Of a stretch of DNA of 64,000 nucleotides, positions 1 through 8,789 are shown in pieces. Each line of letters begins with the position of its first letter. Position 1 is the stretch's first letter. Position numbers and translations under genes: made by a program. The notes under the pieces are model-generated. The model was given only the letters and a program-made list of their open reading frames with translations. It was not told the DNA's origin and did no database searches. Origin of the DNA: Halalkalibacter suaedae (lineage in GTDB: Bacteria > Bacillota > Bacilli > Bacillales > Bacillaceae_D). The DNA is taken from assembly GCF_017939705.1 (NCBI RefSeq), contig NZ_JAGKSQ010000006.1:62001-126000 (forward strand), in the 5' to 3' direction.

Positions 1-177
1 CTCACCTGCATCCGCTCCTTCAATTCCCGCTAAAATTTTTAGAAATGTCGATTTCCCCGTTCCATTTACACCAATTAGTCCAATTCTTTGCTTTTCTTCA
101 ATTGCAAAAGAAATATCTTGGAATAATGTCTTATCACCGTATGTTTTTGTTAACCCTTCAATCTGTAAAATGCTCAT
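1..177 (-). CDS. ABC-F family ATPase, N-terminal part (YfmR/Uup-like)
   Basis: Only the first 59 codons lie in the window; the gene runs off the left edge. The ATG at 177 follows an AAAAAGGACGAG ribosome site. The translation starts MSILQIEGLTKTYGDKTLF and has a Walker A motif, GVNGTGKST, at about residues 36-44. The short N-terminus with no membrane segment and the KTYGDKTLF stretch resemble ABC-F proteins such as B. subtilis YfmR, which are soluble, carry two ATPase domains and act on ribosomes rather than in transport. That role is family knowledge. With one partial nucleotide-binding domain visible, an ordinary ABC transporter ATPase cannot be fully excluded. Confidence 0.7.
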   Translation of the reverse strand, partial: MSILQIEGLTKTYGDKTLFQDISFAIEEKQRIGLIGVNGTGKSTFLKILAGIEGADAGE

Positions 178-262
178 TTGACACTCGTCCTTTTTTTCTT
201 TTTCTTATCTCTATCTTATACGATCTTAAGCAACACTGCACGTATACAGTTGAAAGGATTAA

Positions 263-1354
263 TTAATATAATCGTTCCTGATAAAAGTAATTCGGTTTTA
301 AGACTTGATCGTTAAAGTGAGAATGAAAGATCTTAGTCGTCGCAGGTGCGAGCGGTGGAATAAGCCAAGACCACTTCCCATTCACTTCACGTCCAGCAAT
401 TTCCTCTTTTTCACGAAACCGTTCAAACTGTTTGGCTGCTGTATGGTGATCAACAATGCTAACTCCAGCCTGCTTAAAGGAACTGAGTACAGCCAGATTT
501 AATTCAAGTAATGCCCTGTCCTTCCAAAGAGTCGAGTCTCTCATACGCTCAAGATTCATACAATCAGCAATGTCTGGTAAGAGATCATAGCGATTGTCGT
601 CAGCTAAATTCCTAGCTCCAATTTCTGTGCCCATATACCAGCCATTAAAAGGGGCTGCTGGGTACGTAATCCCACCAATCTCTAGCTTCATATCTGAAAC
701 GAAAGGAACCCCGTACCATTTTATTTTCAAGTCGTCAAAACTAGTAATCGTTGGATGAACGATTTCCACTTCCAACACACATCGTTCTGGTATCGAAAAC
801 CATTTCGGCTCCTTCCCATCAACGTGAATGACTAGTGGAAGAATATCATAGTTTGTTCTAGCTCCCCGCCAGCCTAATGATTGACAATACTTTGTGAATT
901 GAATCGAATCTGGATCTCCTACTACTCCTCCATCAGCTTCATAACCAGCATATCTAACTAATTGATGATTTAAGATACGGACAGGGTCACCGTTCTCTTT
1001 TCTTTGTTTAAAGATAGAAATCGTTGGGATTACCTTTCCTTTATTCGTCGCATACTCAATATGATCAAAGATTGCCTCTGCAATCTCATCCTCCGATGAT
1101 AACTGGCGCTGATCTAGCACATGCATCGATTCCCAAAACAGTCTCCCAATACAGCGGTTGCTATTTCGCCACGCCACTCTAGCCCCGTGCGAAAGCTCTT
1201 CATATGTATGAGTATATGTACCAGTCTCGTTTATCTCTTTGCTAATCTCCGCTAATCTTCTCTTGCATTCTGCTTCACTTTTTTCTCCTTCATCATAAAA
1301 AAGTCGGATAAATTCTTCTGCTGCTTGATATAGTTCTTCCATCTGAACTGTCAC
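263..1354 (-). CDS. nos: Bacterial nitric oxide synthase oxygenase
   Basis: 363 aa. It oxidises L-arginine to citrulline and NO on a cysteine-ligated heme with a pterin cofactor. The heme-ligand motif RNSNRCIGR is at residues 63-71 (Cys68), and the substrate region FNGWYMGTEIGARNL is in the C-terminal half with the arginine-binding Glu. Length matches stand-alone bacterial NOS such as B. subtilis YflM; no flavin reductase domain is fused and none is adjacent, so electrons must come from a separate reductase. Start is GTG at 1354, behind GGGAGG five bases upstream; the internal ATG four codons on has poor spacing. It is followed 65 bp upstream on the same strand by a thiol peroxidase-type gene, which fits a shared oxidative-stress theme but does not prove co-regulation. 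Confidence 0.95.
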   Translation of the reverse strand: MTVQMEELYQAAEEFIRLFYDEGEKSEAECKRRLAEISKEINETGTYTHTYEELSHGARVAWRNSNRCIGRLFWESMHVLDQRQLSSEDEIAEAIFDHIEYATNKGKVIPTISIFKQRKENGDPVRILNHQLVRYAGYEADGGVVGDPDSIQFTKYCQSLGWRGARTNYDILPLVIHVDGKEPKWFSIPERCVLEVEIVHPTITSFDDLKIKWYGVPFVSDMKLEIGGITYPAAPFNGWYMGTEIGARNLADDNRYDLLPDIADCMNLERMRDSTLWKDRALLELNLAVLSSFKQAGVSIVDHHTAAKQFERFREKEEIAGREVNGKWSWLIPPLAPATTKIFHSHFNDQVLKPNYFYQERLY

Positions 1355-1400
1355 TGCCCCCTCCCTTCATAGTTTAGACTTCTCAATTCAAAATAAACAA

Positions 1401-1430
1401 CAATAAAAGCATGTCAAAATTATGACATGC
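1401..1430 (-). terminator. Intrinsic terminator overlapping the end of the peroxidase gene
   Basis: Perfect 8-bp stem GCATGTCA/TGACATGC (1409-1416 with 1423-1430), a 6-base loop, then TTTTATTG on the minus strand. The last codons and the stop of the peroxidase gene lie inside the hairpin. Confidence 0.8.
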
Positions 1431-1902
1431 TAAGTAGTGATTTAATATCTTCTTCAATATCAGCTGGGTCTACATTGGGACCATACCGTTTGACTACATT
1501 ACCATCCTGATCAACGAGAAATTTAGTGAAATTCCACTTAATTTCCGAGCTCAATAACCCTTTTTTCTCTTTTTTCAAAAATTTATAGAGTGGGTCTGCA
1601 CCAGAACCATTGACTTTAATTTTCGCAAATAAAGGGAACGTTACACCGAAATTAATTTGACACGCTTCAACCATTCCTTCATTATCAACAGGCTCTTGAT
1701 TCATAAATTGATTACTCGGAAAACCTAGAACAGAGAGACCTTCATCTTTGTACTTTTGGTGGAGCTTCTCTAAGCCTTCAAATTGTGGTGCTAGTCCACA
1801 CTTCGTTGCTGTGTTGACAATTAACAACACACGATCCTTATATGTTTCTAGGTTAATTTCTTCTCCAGATGGCTTTTTAACGACGAATTCATGAACACTC
1901 AT
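1420..1902 (-). CDS. bsaA: Glutathione peroxidase-family thiol peroxidase
   Basis: 160 aa, thioredoxin-fold peroxidase of the GPx family, probably thioredoxin-dependent in this organism. The peroxidatic cysteine is in NTATKCGLAPQ (Cys35), the conserved Gln in FPSNQF and the Trp/Asn in IKWNFTKFL, giving the usual Cys-Gln-Trp-Asn tetrad. Cys replaces selenocysteine, as is normal in Bacillus BsaA. I chose ATG 1902 rather than an upstream ATG because GGGAGGCG sits seven bases before it. Cytosolic, no signal peptide. The terminator hairpin overlaps its 3' end. Confidence 0.93.
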   Translation of the reverse strand: MSVHEFVVKKPSGEEINLETYKDRVLLIVNTATKCGLAPQFEGLEKLHQKYKDEGLSVLGFPSNQFMNQEPVDNEGMVEACQINFGVTFPLFAKIKVNGSGADPLYKFLKKEKKGLLSSEIKWNFTKFLVDQDGNVVKRYGPNVDPADIEEDIKSLLSMS

Positions 1903-1982
1903 TTTTAACGCCTCCCTATAATTACCTACAACCATTATTATATTGTTAGTTAGGAGATAAAACGAATAATCTGCTCATGCAG

Positions 1983-3647
1983 TTACTGTTTATAATAAAC
2001 GAGTGATTCATATGGCTTTAGCTTCATCACATTCTCGAGTCTTCTGTTATCCTCATAATTTGTTAAAACTAACTCGCTTTTATCGAGATCCTTAATCCAG
2101 TTAGAGGGCAAATTGAAAACTGCCTCTTCCCCGTAAAAATTGTTAATTACAAGCAGCTTCTCCTCACCCACTACCCTTTCATAAACAAATAACTGAGGAT
2201 TTTCTCTTTCTAGCAATTGATAACTTCCATTTGTAATAATATCCATATCCTTACGCAATTGAATCAAGGATTGATAATAATAAAAGATTGAATTATGATC
2301 AGCTACCGCTCTCTCCGCATTGATTTCTGGATAGTTCTCAGAAACTCCAATCCAAGGTGTACCCGAAGTGAACCCAGCATTTTTTTCTTCATTCCACTGT
2401 ACCGGTGTGCGAGAATTATCACGTGACTTCGTTTTGATGATCGCCATAATCTCGTCTTCCTTCATTCCTTGTTCTTTCATTAATTGATAATAGTTCAAGG
2501 TTTCAACGTCGCGGTATTGATCAATTGTCTCAAAGCTAGGATTGGTCATACCGAACTCCTCACCTTGATAGATATAAGGTGTGCCCTGCATTAAATGAAT
2601 TGTTGTTGCGAGCATCTTTGCTGATTTCTCATGGAATTGTTGATCATTCCCATATCGAGATACAACTCTTGGCTGATCATGATTACACCAAAACAGAGCA
2701 TTCCAGCCACCACCTTGATGCATCTCGACCTGCCACCTAGTTAAGATGTCCTTAAGTGCAAGAAAGTCAAACTCAGCATTCGCCCATTTTTCACCGTTTG
2801 GATAATCAACTTTTAAATGATGAAAATTGAAAGTCATGCTTAATTCATTACGACTTGGATTTGTATACTTAATACAATGTTCAATTGACGTTGAAGACAT
2901 CTCACCAACCGTCATGCTATCGTATTTTGATAAGACATCATTGTTCATTTCTTGAAGAAATTCATGGACACGTGGGCCATCCGTATAAAATTTCCTGCCA
3001 TCACCAACAGGATCATTTGGAAATGCTTGATTCTTCGAGATTAAATTAATGACGTCTAAACGGAAGCCATCAATCCCTTTGTTAAACCAAAAATGCATCA
3101 TATCATAGACATACCTGCGAAGCTTTGGATTTTCCCAATTTAAATCGGCTTGTGTGACATCAAATAAATGAAGATAATATTGACCCGTTTCCTCATCATA
3201 CTTCCAAGCGTTCCCTCCAAATTTCGATTGCCAATTTGTCGGCTCCGCTTCCTCAATTGGATCCTTCCATATATAAAAGTCACGAAAATCATTTGTCTTC
3301 GATTGCTTCGATTGTTTAAACCATGAATGCTCTGTCGATGTATGGTTGACAACTAGATCCATGATTAACTTCATGTCACGGCGATGAACCTCTTCTAGTA
3401 ATTGATCAAAATCCTCCATCGTTCCATACTCATCATGTATCGAATAATAATCAGATATATCATATCCATTATCCTTTTGTGGTGAACCATAGATAGGTGT
3501 AAGCCATAATACATCTACACCAAGTTTCTTTAAATAATCAAGCTTTTCAATAATCCCTTGGATATCGCCTACTCCGTTACCTGTTGTATCATTAAAGCTC
3601 TTCGGATAAATTTGGTAGACCGTTGACTTTCTCCACCATTCGCCCAT
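1983..3647 (-). CDS. treA: Trehalose-6-phosphate hydrolase
   Basis: 554 aa GH13 enzyme that splits cytosolic trehalose-6-phosphate into glucose and glucose-6-phosphate. It closely follows remembered B. subtilis TreA along its whole length, for example YQIYPKSFNDTTGNGVGD near the N-terminus and FYTDGPRVHEFL in the middle. Catalytic residues visible are nucleophile Asp198 (GFRLDV), acid/base Glu249 (VGEM) and Asp324 (NHDQPR). ATG 3647 has AAGGGGG eight bases upstream; the longer upstream frame lacks a better site. No treP or treR flanks it here, so the PTS importer that makes the substrate must be encoded elsewhere. A TreR-like operator lies in its promoter. Oligo-1,6-glucosidase is the main alternative but the match to TreA is better. 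Confidence 0.9.
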   Translation of the reverse strand: MGEWWRKSTVYQIYPKSFNDTTGNGVGDIQGIIEKLDYLKKLGVDVLWLTPIYGSPQKDNGYDISDYYSIHDEYGTMEDFDQLLEEVHRRDMKLIMDLVVNHTSTEHSWFKQSKQSKTNDFRDFYIWKDPIEEAEPTNWQSKFGGNAWKYDEETGQYYLHLFDVTQADLNWENPKLRRYVYDMMHFWFNKGIDGFRLDVINLISKNQAFPNDPVGDGRKFYTDGPRVHEFLQEMNNDVLSKYDSMTVGEMSSTSIEHCIKYTNPSRNELSMTFNFHHLKVDYPNGEKWANAEFDFLALKDILTRWQVEMHQGGGWNALFWCNHDQPRVVSRYGNDQQFHEKSAKMLATTIHLMQGTPYIYQGEEFGMTNPSFETIDQYRDVETLNYYQLMKEQGMKEDEIMAIIKTKSRDNSRTPVQWNEEKNAGFTSGTPWIGVSENYPEINAERAVADHNSIFYYYQSLIQLRKDMDIITNGSYQLLERENPQLFVYERVVGEEKLLVINNFYGEEAVFNLPSNWIKDLDKSELVLTNYEDNRRLENVMKLKPYESLVYYKQ

Positions 3648-3696
3648 CTTATTTACCCCCTTCATTTCAATTATGTACCAGACCATTTTCCGTCTC

Positions 3697-3726
3697 AATA
3701 TTCTCATGTATATACAAGTTAGTCAA
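3697..3726 (-). promoter_or_regulatory. treA promoter with TreR-like operator
   Basis: On the minus strand TTGACT (3726-3721), an 18-base spacer and AATATT (3702-3697) form a plausible sigma-A promoter 50 bp before the gene. The spacer holds TTGTATATACAT (3717-3706), one base off the TTGTATATACAA palindrome I recall for B. subtilis TreR. Repressor binding there would block transcription until trehalose-6-phosphate accumulates. Confidence 0.6.
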
Positions 3727-4062
3727 GAAAGAAAAAATAGTAATCCTTCTTCATACGTTTCCAATTCTATACCCACACTATACAAATCCAACACAAAAAG
3801 GCCCGGACAGAAATGTCTCAACCGACCAAAACAAGATCCAAATATGGATAGCATACAGACACTGTTAATCAAATGCCTCTCAGTCAAGTATCGTATGATT
3901 CTAACATGACTGAATAAGTAGACGTTTTGTGATGACAATTCAATAAAGAATAATGTGATGACTTATACTTTACTACTATTTTCATCAAGTATTTTCATCA
4001 AGAAATTTTTCATATTCTCTTGATATTTACTGGGGAGAGCAGAGAAATCTATCTTCCCTTTC
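3727..4062. other. Intergenic, no gene recognised
   Basis: AT-rich spacer between the treA promoter and repeat A1. Short open frames here have no family signature or ribosome site. Confidence 0.5.
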
Positions 4063-4196
4063 ATCAAAGCGGACGGGATGGGCGGGCCGACTCCTGCAGG
4101 AAATAAGGGCAGGTTGAAATCCACCGGCATAGCCGGTTAGTTCAACGCCCTCCGGCGGGTGCTGCCCCCCATCCCGGTAGCGGAGTCGAAGCGACT
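4063..4196 (-). repeat. Dispersed GC-rich repeat, family A, copy 1
   Basis: About 135 bp, far more GC-rich than its surroundings. Ends are AAAGCGGACGGGATGGG and CCCATCCCGGTAGCGGAGTC, which pair as an inverted repeat; an inner CACCGGC/GCCGGT stem is also present. Copies 2 (20258-20394) and 3 (61895-62030) are in the opposite orientation. No coding potential. Confidence 0.85.
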
Positions 4197-4228
4197 TTTC
4201 CGGCCACTCTCTTTAAATACCAATGCCA

Positions 4229-4275
4229 ATAACCTATTGATCAAGTCCCACTTTACGAGACTAGATCAATAGGCT
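4229..4275 (-). terminator. Possible terminator hairpin after the ykvU-like gene
   Basis: CCTATTGATC (4233-4242) pairs with GATCAATAGG (4264-4273) across a 21-base loop, just past the stop of the gene. There is no clear U-run, so termination would be weak. Confidence 0.35.
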
Positions 4276-4281
4276 AAGCTC

Positions 4282-5601
4282 CTACCTAGACTTCTTCCGC
4301 AAAAACAAATCAACGTTTATCCGCTCACAAATAGTAATATAATGCATAAATGTCAAAAGCACCGTGCCTATATTCATCCCAATAATAACTCCGTCCATTT
4401 GGAAACGAGGCAACGATCCTAAAAAGTACATCAAGGCAAATGAAACAATCGTCGTGTAGAGTGCATGCATAAATGCTTCCTTGACAAGCCCTAGTCCTAT
4501 TAAATAAGCCTGCATCGGAATCACAAAGAAATGAAACAGAAAATAAGGAACTAGTAATTGTAAGTAGCGAACAGCAGGTGAATCGTCAAAGAAAAGACTT
4601 GTAAGTGGCTCAGCATAATAATAAAAGATAAAAACAGCAATAGATCCGTATACTGCTGTAACGAGCATCACTTTTCGCAATAGACCACTCAACTTATCAA
4701 AATCTCTTCGTTTGTACGCCTCAGAGACAGTCGGAATTAGAACAATCAATAGAGAATGAGCAATAAAGGCAGGAAAGAATCCTATTGAGAAAGCAACTCC
4801 GGCAAGCTTTCCATACTGAACCATCGCAACCGTATCAATCATCCCCGACTTCACAAGTGTCATTTTAATAAAGAATGGTTTAATCGCAAAGGTAGCGGAA
4901 TGAAAAATCCTTAATCCTGTTGTTGGAATAGATACTGCCAATAACGTTTTCATCACCTTAATACCATTTAACTCTGCTCTCGGTCTTTTCTTAAGTAACC
5001 TCATTCTAAGAATAAAAGCTATAAATAAGTAACCAAATACAATCAATTCACTTGCGAGCAATGTACATAATGCAACTAGAATTGCCATTTCCTGATTAAA
5101 AGAAAACCATTTAAATAAGATGAATAGTAATACTAATTGGGCTGCACGCTTTAAGAAATTCGCAACGGCAATTCTCCCCATATCCTGTGCACCCATAAAA
5201 TAGCCTCTAGCAACAGAGGTGAAGGTAATAATTGGAATAAGTAATATAAACAACCACGGGACATATGGATGATAGCGATCAAATACAGGAATCGCCGGAA
5301 TAACCCAAAGCCCAATAATAATGAAGACTAATGTACAGATCAACGAAAACCTAATTGCATGCATCAGCATACTTCGATGGAATATCTCCTCTTTCTCTGC
5401 AACAAACTTCGAAATAGAGATCGGTAATTCGAGGCTAGCTAATACAACGATAAAGAGAATCGTCGGGAAAATTGCCATGTAGAGCCCTAACCCTTCTTCA
5501 CCAAGCTCTCTTGCTAACACAATATTAATCAGAAACTCTATACATTCACCGAGTAAAGCTGCTGCGGTTAACAACAATGCACTTTTAAAAAAAGTTGTCA
5601 T
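4282..5601 (-). CDS. Polysaccharide flippase-family membrane protein (YkvU/SpoVB-like)
   Basis: 439 aa with about 12-14 hydrophobic segments, of the MurJ/MATE-like MVF or Wzx superfamily. The N-terminal pattern of a first helix followed by LARELGEEGLGLYMAIFPT is typical of the SpoVB group, and the length fits B. subtilis YkvU, a sporulation-associated paralogue, better than the roughly 520-residue SpoVB. The substrate is unknown for this subgroup; lipid-linked glycans are assumed. ATG 5601 has AAGGGGAG six bases before it, so the six upstream codons are discarded. It is transcribed alone as far as can be seen. Confidence 0.8.
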   Translation of the reverse strand: MTTFFKSALLLTAAALLGECIEFLINIVLARELGEEGLGLYMAIFPTILFIVVLASLELPISISKFVAEKEEIFHRSMLMHAIRFSLICTLVFIIIGLWVIPAIPVFDRYHPYVPWLFILLIPIITFTSVARGYFMGAQDMGRIAVANFLKRAAQLVLLFILFKWFSFNQEMAILVALCTLLASELIVFGYLFIAFILRMRLLKKRPRAELNGIKVMKTLLAVSIPTTGLRIFHSATFAIKPFFIKMTLVKSGMIDTVAMVQYGKLAGVAFSIGFFPAFIAHSLLIVLIPTVSEAYKRRDFDKLSGLLRKVMLVTAVYGSIAVFIFYYYAEPLTSLFFDDSPAVRYLQLLVPYFLFHFFVIPMQAYLIGLGLVKEAFMHALYTTIVSFALMYFLGSLPRFQMDGVIIGMNIGTVLLTFMHYITICERINVDLFLRKKSR

Positions 5602-5712
5602 TTCAACTCCCCTTCTCAACTTGTCCCTACACTATATGAGACAAGATCAGAAAATATGGTCGTTGAGTGCAAGAAATATCATTTTCTTCGAAAGAAATGA
5701 TCACAAAGCCAA

Positions 5713-5754
5713 TAGAAAAGACACAGGAAAAAGAATGTCTTTTCCTGTGTCTTT
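5713..5754 (-). terminator. Terminator of the chromate-transporter operon
   Basis: 15-bp perfect stem AAAGACACAGGAAAA (5717-5731) with its complement (5740-5754), 8-base loop, then TTTTCTATT on the minus strand, directly after the chrB stop. Confidence 0.8.
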
Positions 5755-5777
5755 GTTGTTTTCTACAAATTAAATGT

Positions 5778-6308
5778 TCAGCTTAAGAAAATCGCACCAT
5801 AACCTAACGCTCCAATAATCACAAACGCCGGATGAACCTTCCACTTTTCTAGAAGGAAGAGGCTAATCACGACAAGAAACAACGTCTGTATCATGCCAGC
5901 ACCTTCATACGAACTTTCAAAGAAACGGAAAGTCAGAACTCCAAGTAAAATAGCAATTGTTGGTCTGACTAAAGTGGTCATTTTTTTAACTTTTGGTGAA
6001 TCCTTATATTTATAAAGAAGACCAAGTAGAGCAATCATTAAGATAAGAGACGGGGCGACAGTAGCAAATACACCGACAAACGCACCAAAAACACCTCCGA
6101 CTTCATAACCAATATAGCCAGACATTTTTGTCGCAATCGGTCCTGGTAACGCATTACCCAATGCCAGGACTTCACTAAATTCCTCAACAGTCATCCAATT
6201 ATAGCGATCGACTACCTCATATTGCACTAGTGGGATAGAGGAAGGTCCTCCACCATATCCAACGATACCAGGTATAAAAAAGGCTAGAAAAATCTCGATA
6301 TAGATCAA
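5778..6308 (-). CDS. chrB: Chromate transporter half-protein (CHR family), second subunit
   Basis: 176 aa, about five hydrophobic segments. It carries the CHR-family signature GIVGYGGGPSSIPLV near residue 15 and NALPGPIATKMSGYIGY near residue 52. Short CHR proteins are half the length of ChrA and occur as co-encoded pairs (B. subtilis YwrA/YwrB) that export chromate together. The start is TTG 6308, preceded by GGAGGG, and overlaps the stop of the first subunit by four bases, which implies translational coupling. Confidence 0.88.
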   Translation of the reverse strand: MIYIEIFLAFFIPGIVGYGGGPSSIPLVQYEVVDRYNWMTVEEFSEVLALGNALPGPIATKMSGYIGYEVGGVFGAFVGVFATVAPSLILMIALLGLLYKYKDSPKVKKMTTLVRPTIAILLGVLTFRFFESSYEGAGMIQTLFLVVISLFLLEKWKVHPAFVIIGALGYGAIFLS

Positions 6309-6874
6309 TTTTCTCCCTCCTTTTTCTGACTTTGCTTCGCTCGGTTAGGCTGCAGTAATGCGTAAGCAAGTAGTATTGCTATGACAAGACCTGGGTGAAT
6401 TCCGAGAACTTCAATTGCCAATAAACTAATAACTAAAAGAAAAAGAGCAAGCTTCCAGCCTAAGCTTTGCTTAGACTTCTTCAAAAAATCCCAAGTTAAC
6501 ACACCTAGCATAACCGTAACAACAGGGATGACACCATTCGTCATGCCTTGAACCCACGGCTGGTCTTTAAATGAGGTCAGTGTCGTTAACAATACGATCA
6601 TTAGAATAATTGTTGGAACGATTGATGATAATACAGCGGTTAACAATCCGCCAATTCCAGCAACTCTATAGCCAATATATCCAGCCATTTTCGTGTTAAT
6701 TGGCCCTGGTAATGTGTTCCCTAAAGCAAGAACATCACTAAATTCCTCATCATTCATCCACTTAAATGTTGTGACAACTTCTTTATGAACGAGTGGAATA
6801 GCTGAAGGACCACCACCAAAGCCTAGCATTCCAGACCTAAAAAAGGCGATAAATAAATTCAAATATGTTTTCAA
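6305..6874 (-). CDS. chrA: Chromate transporter half-protein (CHR family), first subunit
   Basis: 189 aa partner of the neighbouring half-transporter. The same two signatures appear: GMLGFGGGPSAIPLV near residue 15 and NTLPGPINTKMAGYIGY near residue 53, followed by four or five membrane spans and a basic, polar tail. The start is TTG 6874 with GGAGG about seven bases ahead. Gene order, overlap and the next gene upstream (a YwrD-like gamma-glutamyltransferase) match the remembered B. subtilis ywrA-ywrB-ywrD neighbourhood. Chromate is the assigned family substrate; physiological substrate in this organism could be another oxyanion. Confidence 0.88.
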   Translation of the reverse strand: MKTYLNLFIAFFRSGMLGFGGGPSAIPLVHKEVVTTFKWMNDEEFSDVLALGNTLPGPINTKMAGYIGYRVAGIGGLLTAVLSSIVPTIILMIVLLTTLTSFKDQPWVQGMTNGVIPVVTVMLGVLTWDFLKKSKQSLGWKLALFLLVISLLAIEVLGIHPGLVIAILLAYALLQPNRAKQSQKKEGEN

Positions 6875-6971
6875 AAGTAAACCTCCATTAATGATTTAAA
6901 GACAATATGATACTAGTATATACCTAATTCACCCTAAAATAAATTAAATATATCTACAATCATACTATTTG

Positions 6972-8624
6972 TTAATTCCCTAAAGCGATTCCATCCCCGC
7001 GAGGGTCTGCACCTCCAAATTTCATACCGCTCGCTTGGTCAATATAAATAGCCCCAGCATGCCCCATGACATCAGTAAACTCCTCTAACACCTCAATCTC
7101 ATGACCGAACTGCTTTAATACTTCAATTGTTTTCTCCGGAATACGCGATTCTACCTTCAGACTATTCGAATCCGCACCCCATGTTCTACCATACAGCCAC
7201 CTTGGTGCTTCAATAGCCGCCTGAATATCAAATTGGTAATCTATTATTCTCGTTATAAGTGCGGCTTGAGTCTGAGGCTGTCCTTCACCACCCATTGTTC
7301 CATAAATAAGGACTGGTAATTCATCTTTAAGAAGCATTGCCGGATTTAATGTATGAAATGTTCGCTTCTTTGGTTGAAGGCAATTGGTATGATGTGGATC
7401 AAGCGAAAAGAAGCTACCTCTATTTTGAAGTAGAACCCCGGTCCCCTTTGGAATAATTCCTGATCCAAAATCATGATAAATACTTTGGATCAGCGAAACT
7501 GCATTGCCCTCTTTATCGATAAAGCCTAACCAAACTGTATCACCCTTTGGATCAAGGGGATTTAGATGTAATGCGTTATTTCCTTGCTTGATTTGGTTTG
7601 CCAGCTTTGCACCATGTTCTTTCGATAACAATCTGTTTAGTGGAATATCAACAAAATCTGGGTCCGTTAGCCATTGATCTCGATCGTTAAAAGCTAGTTT
7701 GGTAGCCTCGATAATGAGATGATAATACTCTGCTGAACCTTCTTCGATTTGAGTTAGATCGAAATGATTAAGTATATTTAAAATTGACAAAGAAGCCATT
7801 CCCTGCGTGTTTGGAGGGAGATTATAGGCTTGATGCCCTCTGTAATCAACAGAAAGCGGTGTGACCCAATCTGATTCGTGGTTGTTAAAGTCTTCGAGCG
7901 TTAACACTCCACCATTTTCTTGTAACTCTCTCGTTATTTTCTCAGCAATTTCCCCTTGATAAAATGCCTTGCTACCCTCATTACTAATTTGCTCTAATGT
8001 TTGAGCTAGATCAAGTTGACGCATGCGTTCCCCTGTTTTGAACTCAGAACCATCTACGTTCAGAAATGTACTCCGAAATCCATCAAATCGTTGCAGATGT
8101 CTAAACTGATTGTCTGCTTCATTCATATTTACTTTTGTCCAAAATTCTTGGCTTCTCGTAACAGGAAAACCGTCTTTAGCATAACCAATTGCAGTTTGAA
8201 GTAAGTCCTTCCACCCTAATGAGCTTCTAAAATTCAGCTTGCTGTATTGAAAAGCCTCCTCCCATCCGGCCACTGCACCTGGGATTGTATTAGCAGAAAG
8301 ATAACCTCTTGCTGGTATTTTAGAAACACCTTGCTCACGGTAAAATCCAATCGTCGCATTTTCTCCTGAACGTCCACTCGCGTTAAGGGCCTTAACTTCC
8401 TTTTGCTTAGCATCATAAATAAGCCAAAAATTATCTCCACCAATACCATTCATATGTGGGTATACGACAGAAATCGTAGATGTTGCCGCAATCGCTGCCT
8501 CAATTGCATTTCCTCCATTTTCTAGCACTTTCATGCCGGCTTGAGAAGCTAAATAATGAGGTGTTGTTACCATTCCATTTGGAGACATCGTTGTCGCTCG
8601 GTACGCTTTTTGATTATTTTTCAC
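6972..8624 (-). CDS. Gamma-glutamyltransferase-like N-terminal nucleophile hydrolase (YwrD-like)
   Basis: 550 aa. GGT enzymes self-cleave before a Thr that then acts as nucleophile; here that Thr is in GDTVWLGF (about residue 363), followed by GNAVSLIQSI and the GTMGGEGQPQ region. The N-terminal GGNAIEAAIA motif is typical. There is no signal peptide, unlike secreted Ggt, so this resembles cytosolic YwrD. I chose GTG 8624 because GAGGG sits eight bases upstream; the GTG three codons earlier overlaps that site. Substrate is not evident; glutathione or gamma-glutamyl peptides are the family norm, and oxamate (HpxW type) is a remote option. Confidence 0.85.
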   Translation of the reverse strand: MKNNQKAYRATTMSPNGMVTTPHYLASQAGMKVLENGGNAIEAAIAATSTISVVYPHMNGIGGDNFWLIYDAKQKEVKALNASGRSGENATIGFYREQGVSKIPARGYLSANTIPGAVAGWEEAFQYSKLNFRSSLGWKDLLQTAIGYAKDGFPVTRSQEFWTKVNMNEADNQFRHLQRFDGFRSTFLNVDGSEFKTGERMRQLDLAQTLEQISNEGSKAFYQGEIAEKITRELQENGGVLTLEDFNNHESDWVTPLSVDYRGHQAYNLPPNTQGMASLSILNILNHFDLTQIEEGSAEYYHLIIEATKLAFNDRDQWLTDPDFVDIPLNRLLSKEHGAKLANQIKQGNNALHLNPLDPKGDTVWLGFIDKEGNAVSLIQSIYHDFGSGIIPKGTGVLLQNRGSFFSLDPHHTNCLQPKKRTFHTLNPAMLLKDELPVLIYGTMGGEGQPQTQAALITRIIDYQFDIQAAIEAPRWLYGRTWGADSNSLKVESRIPEKTIEVLKQFGHEIEVLEEFTDVMGHAGAIYIDQASGMKFGGADPRGDGIALGN

Positions 8625-8737
8625 TAATCTCACCCTCTCACGGTCATTATATTATCTTTTGTTAATTAAAATAAGTATTTTTATTAACTTTCGAAAAAAA
8701 ATTTAATGTTTTAATATCTATTTGTTTTTAAATAACG

Positions 8738-8779
8738 AAAAAAGGTCACTGAAAGAGAATTCCCTTTCGGTGACCTTTT
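8738..8779 (-). terminator. Terminator of the transglutaminase operon
   Basis: AAAGGTCACTGAAAG (8741-8755) pairs almost perfectly with CTTTCGGTGACCTTT (8764-8778), followed on the minus strand by a TTTTTTCG tail. It closes the 12058-8790 gene trio. Confidence 0.85.
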
Positions 8780-8789
8780 GAGCATTAGG

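Noticed and set aside
6972-8624. GGT-like protein as an oxamate amidohydrolase (HpxW type)
   Set aside because: It neighbours the chromate transporters, as YwrD does, not the purine genes about 18 kb away.
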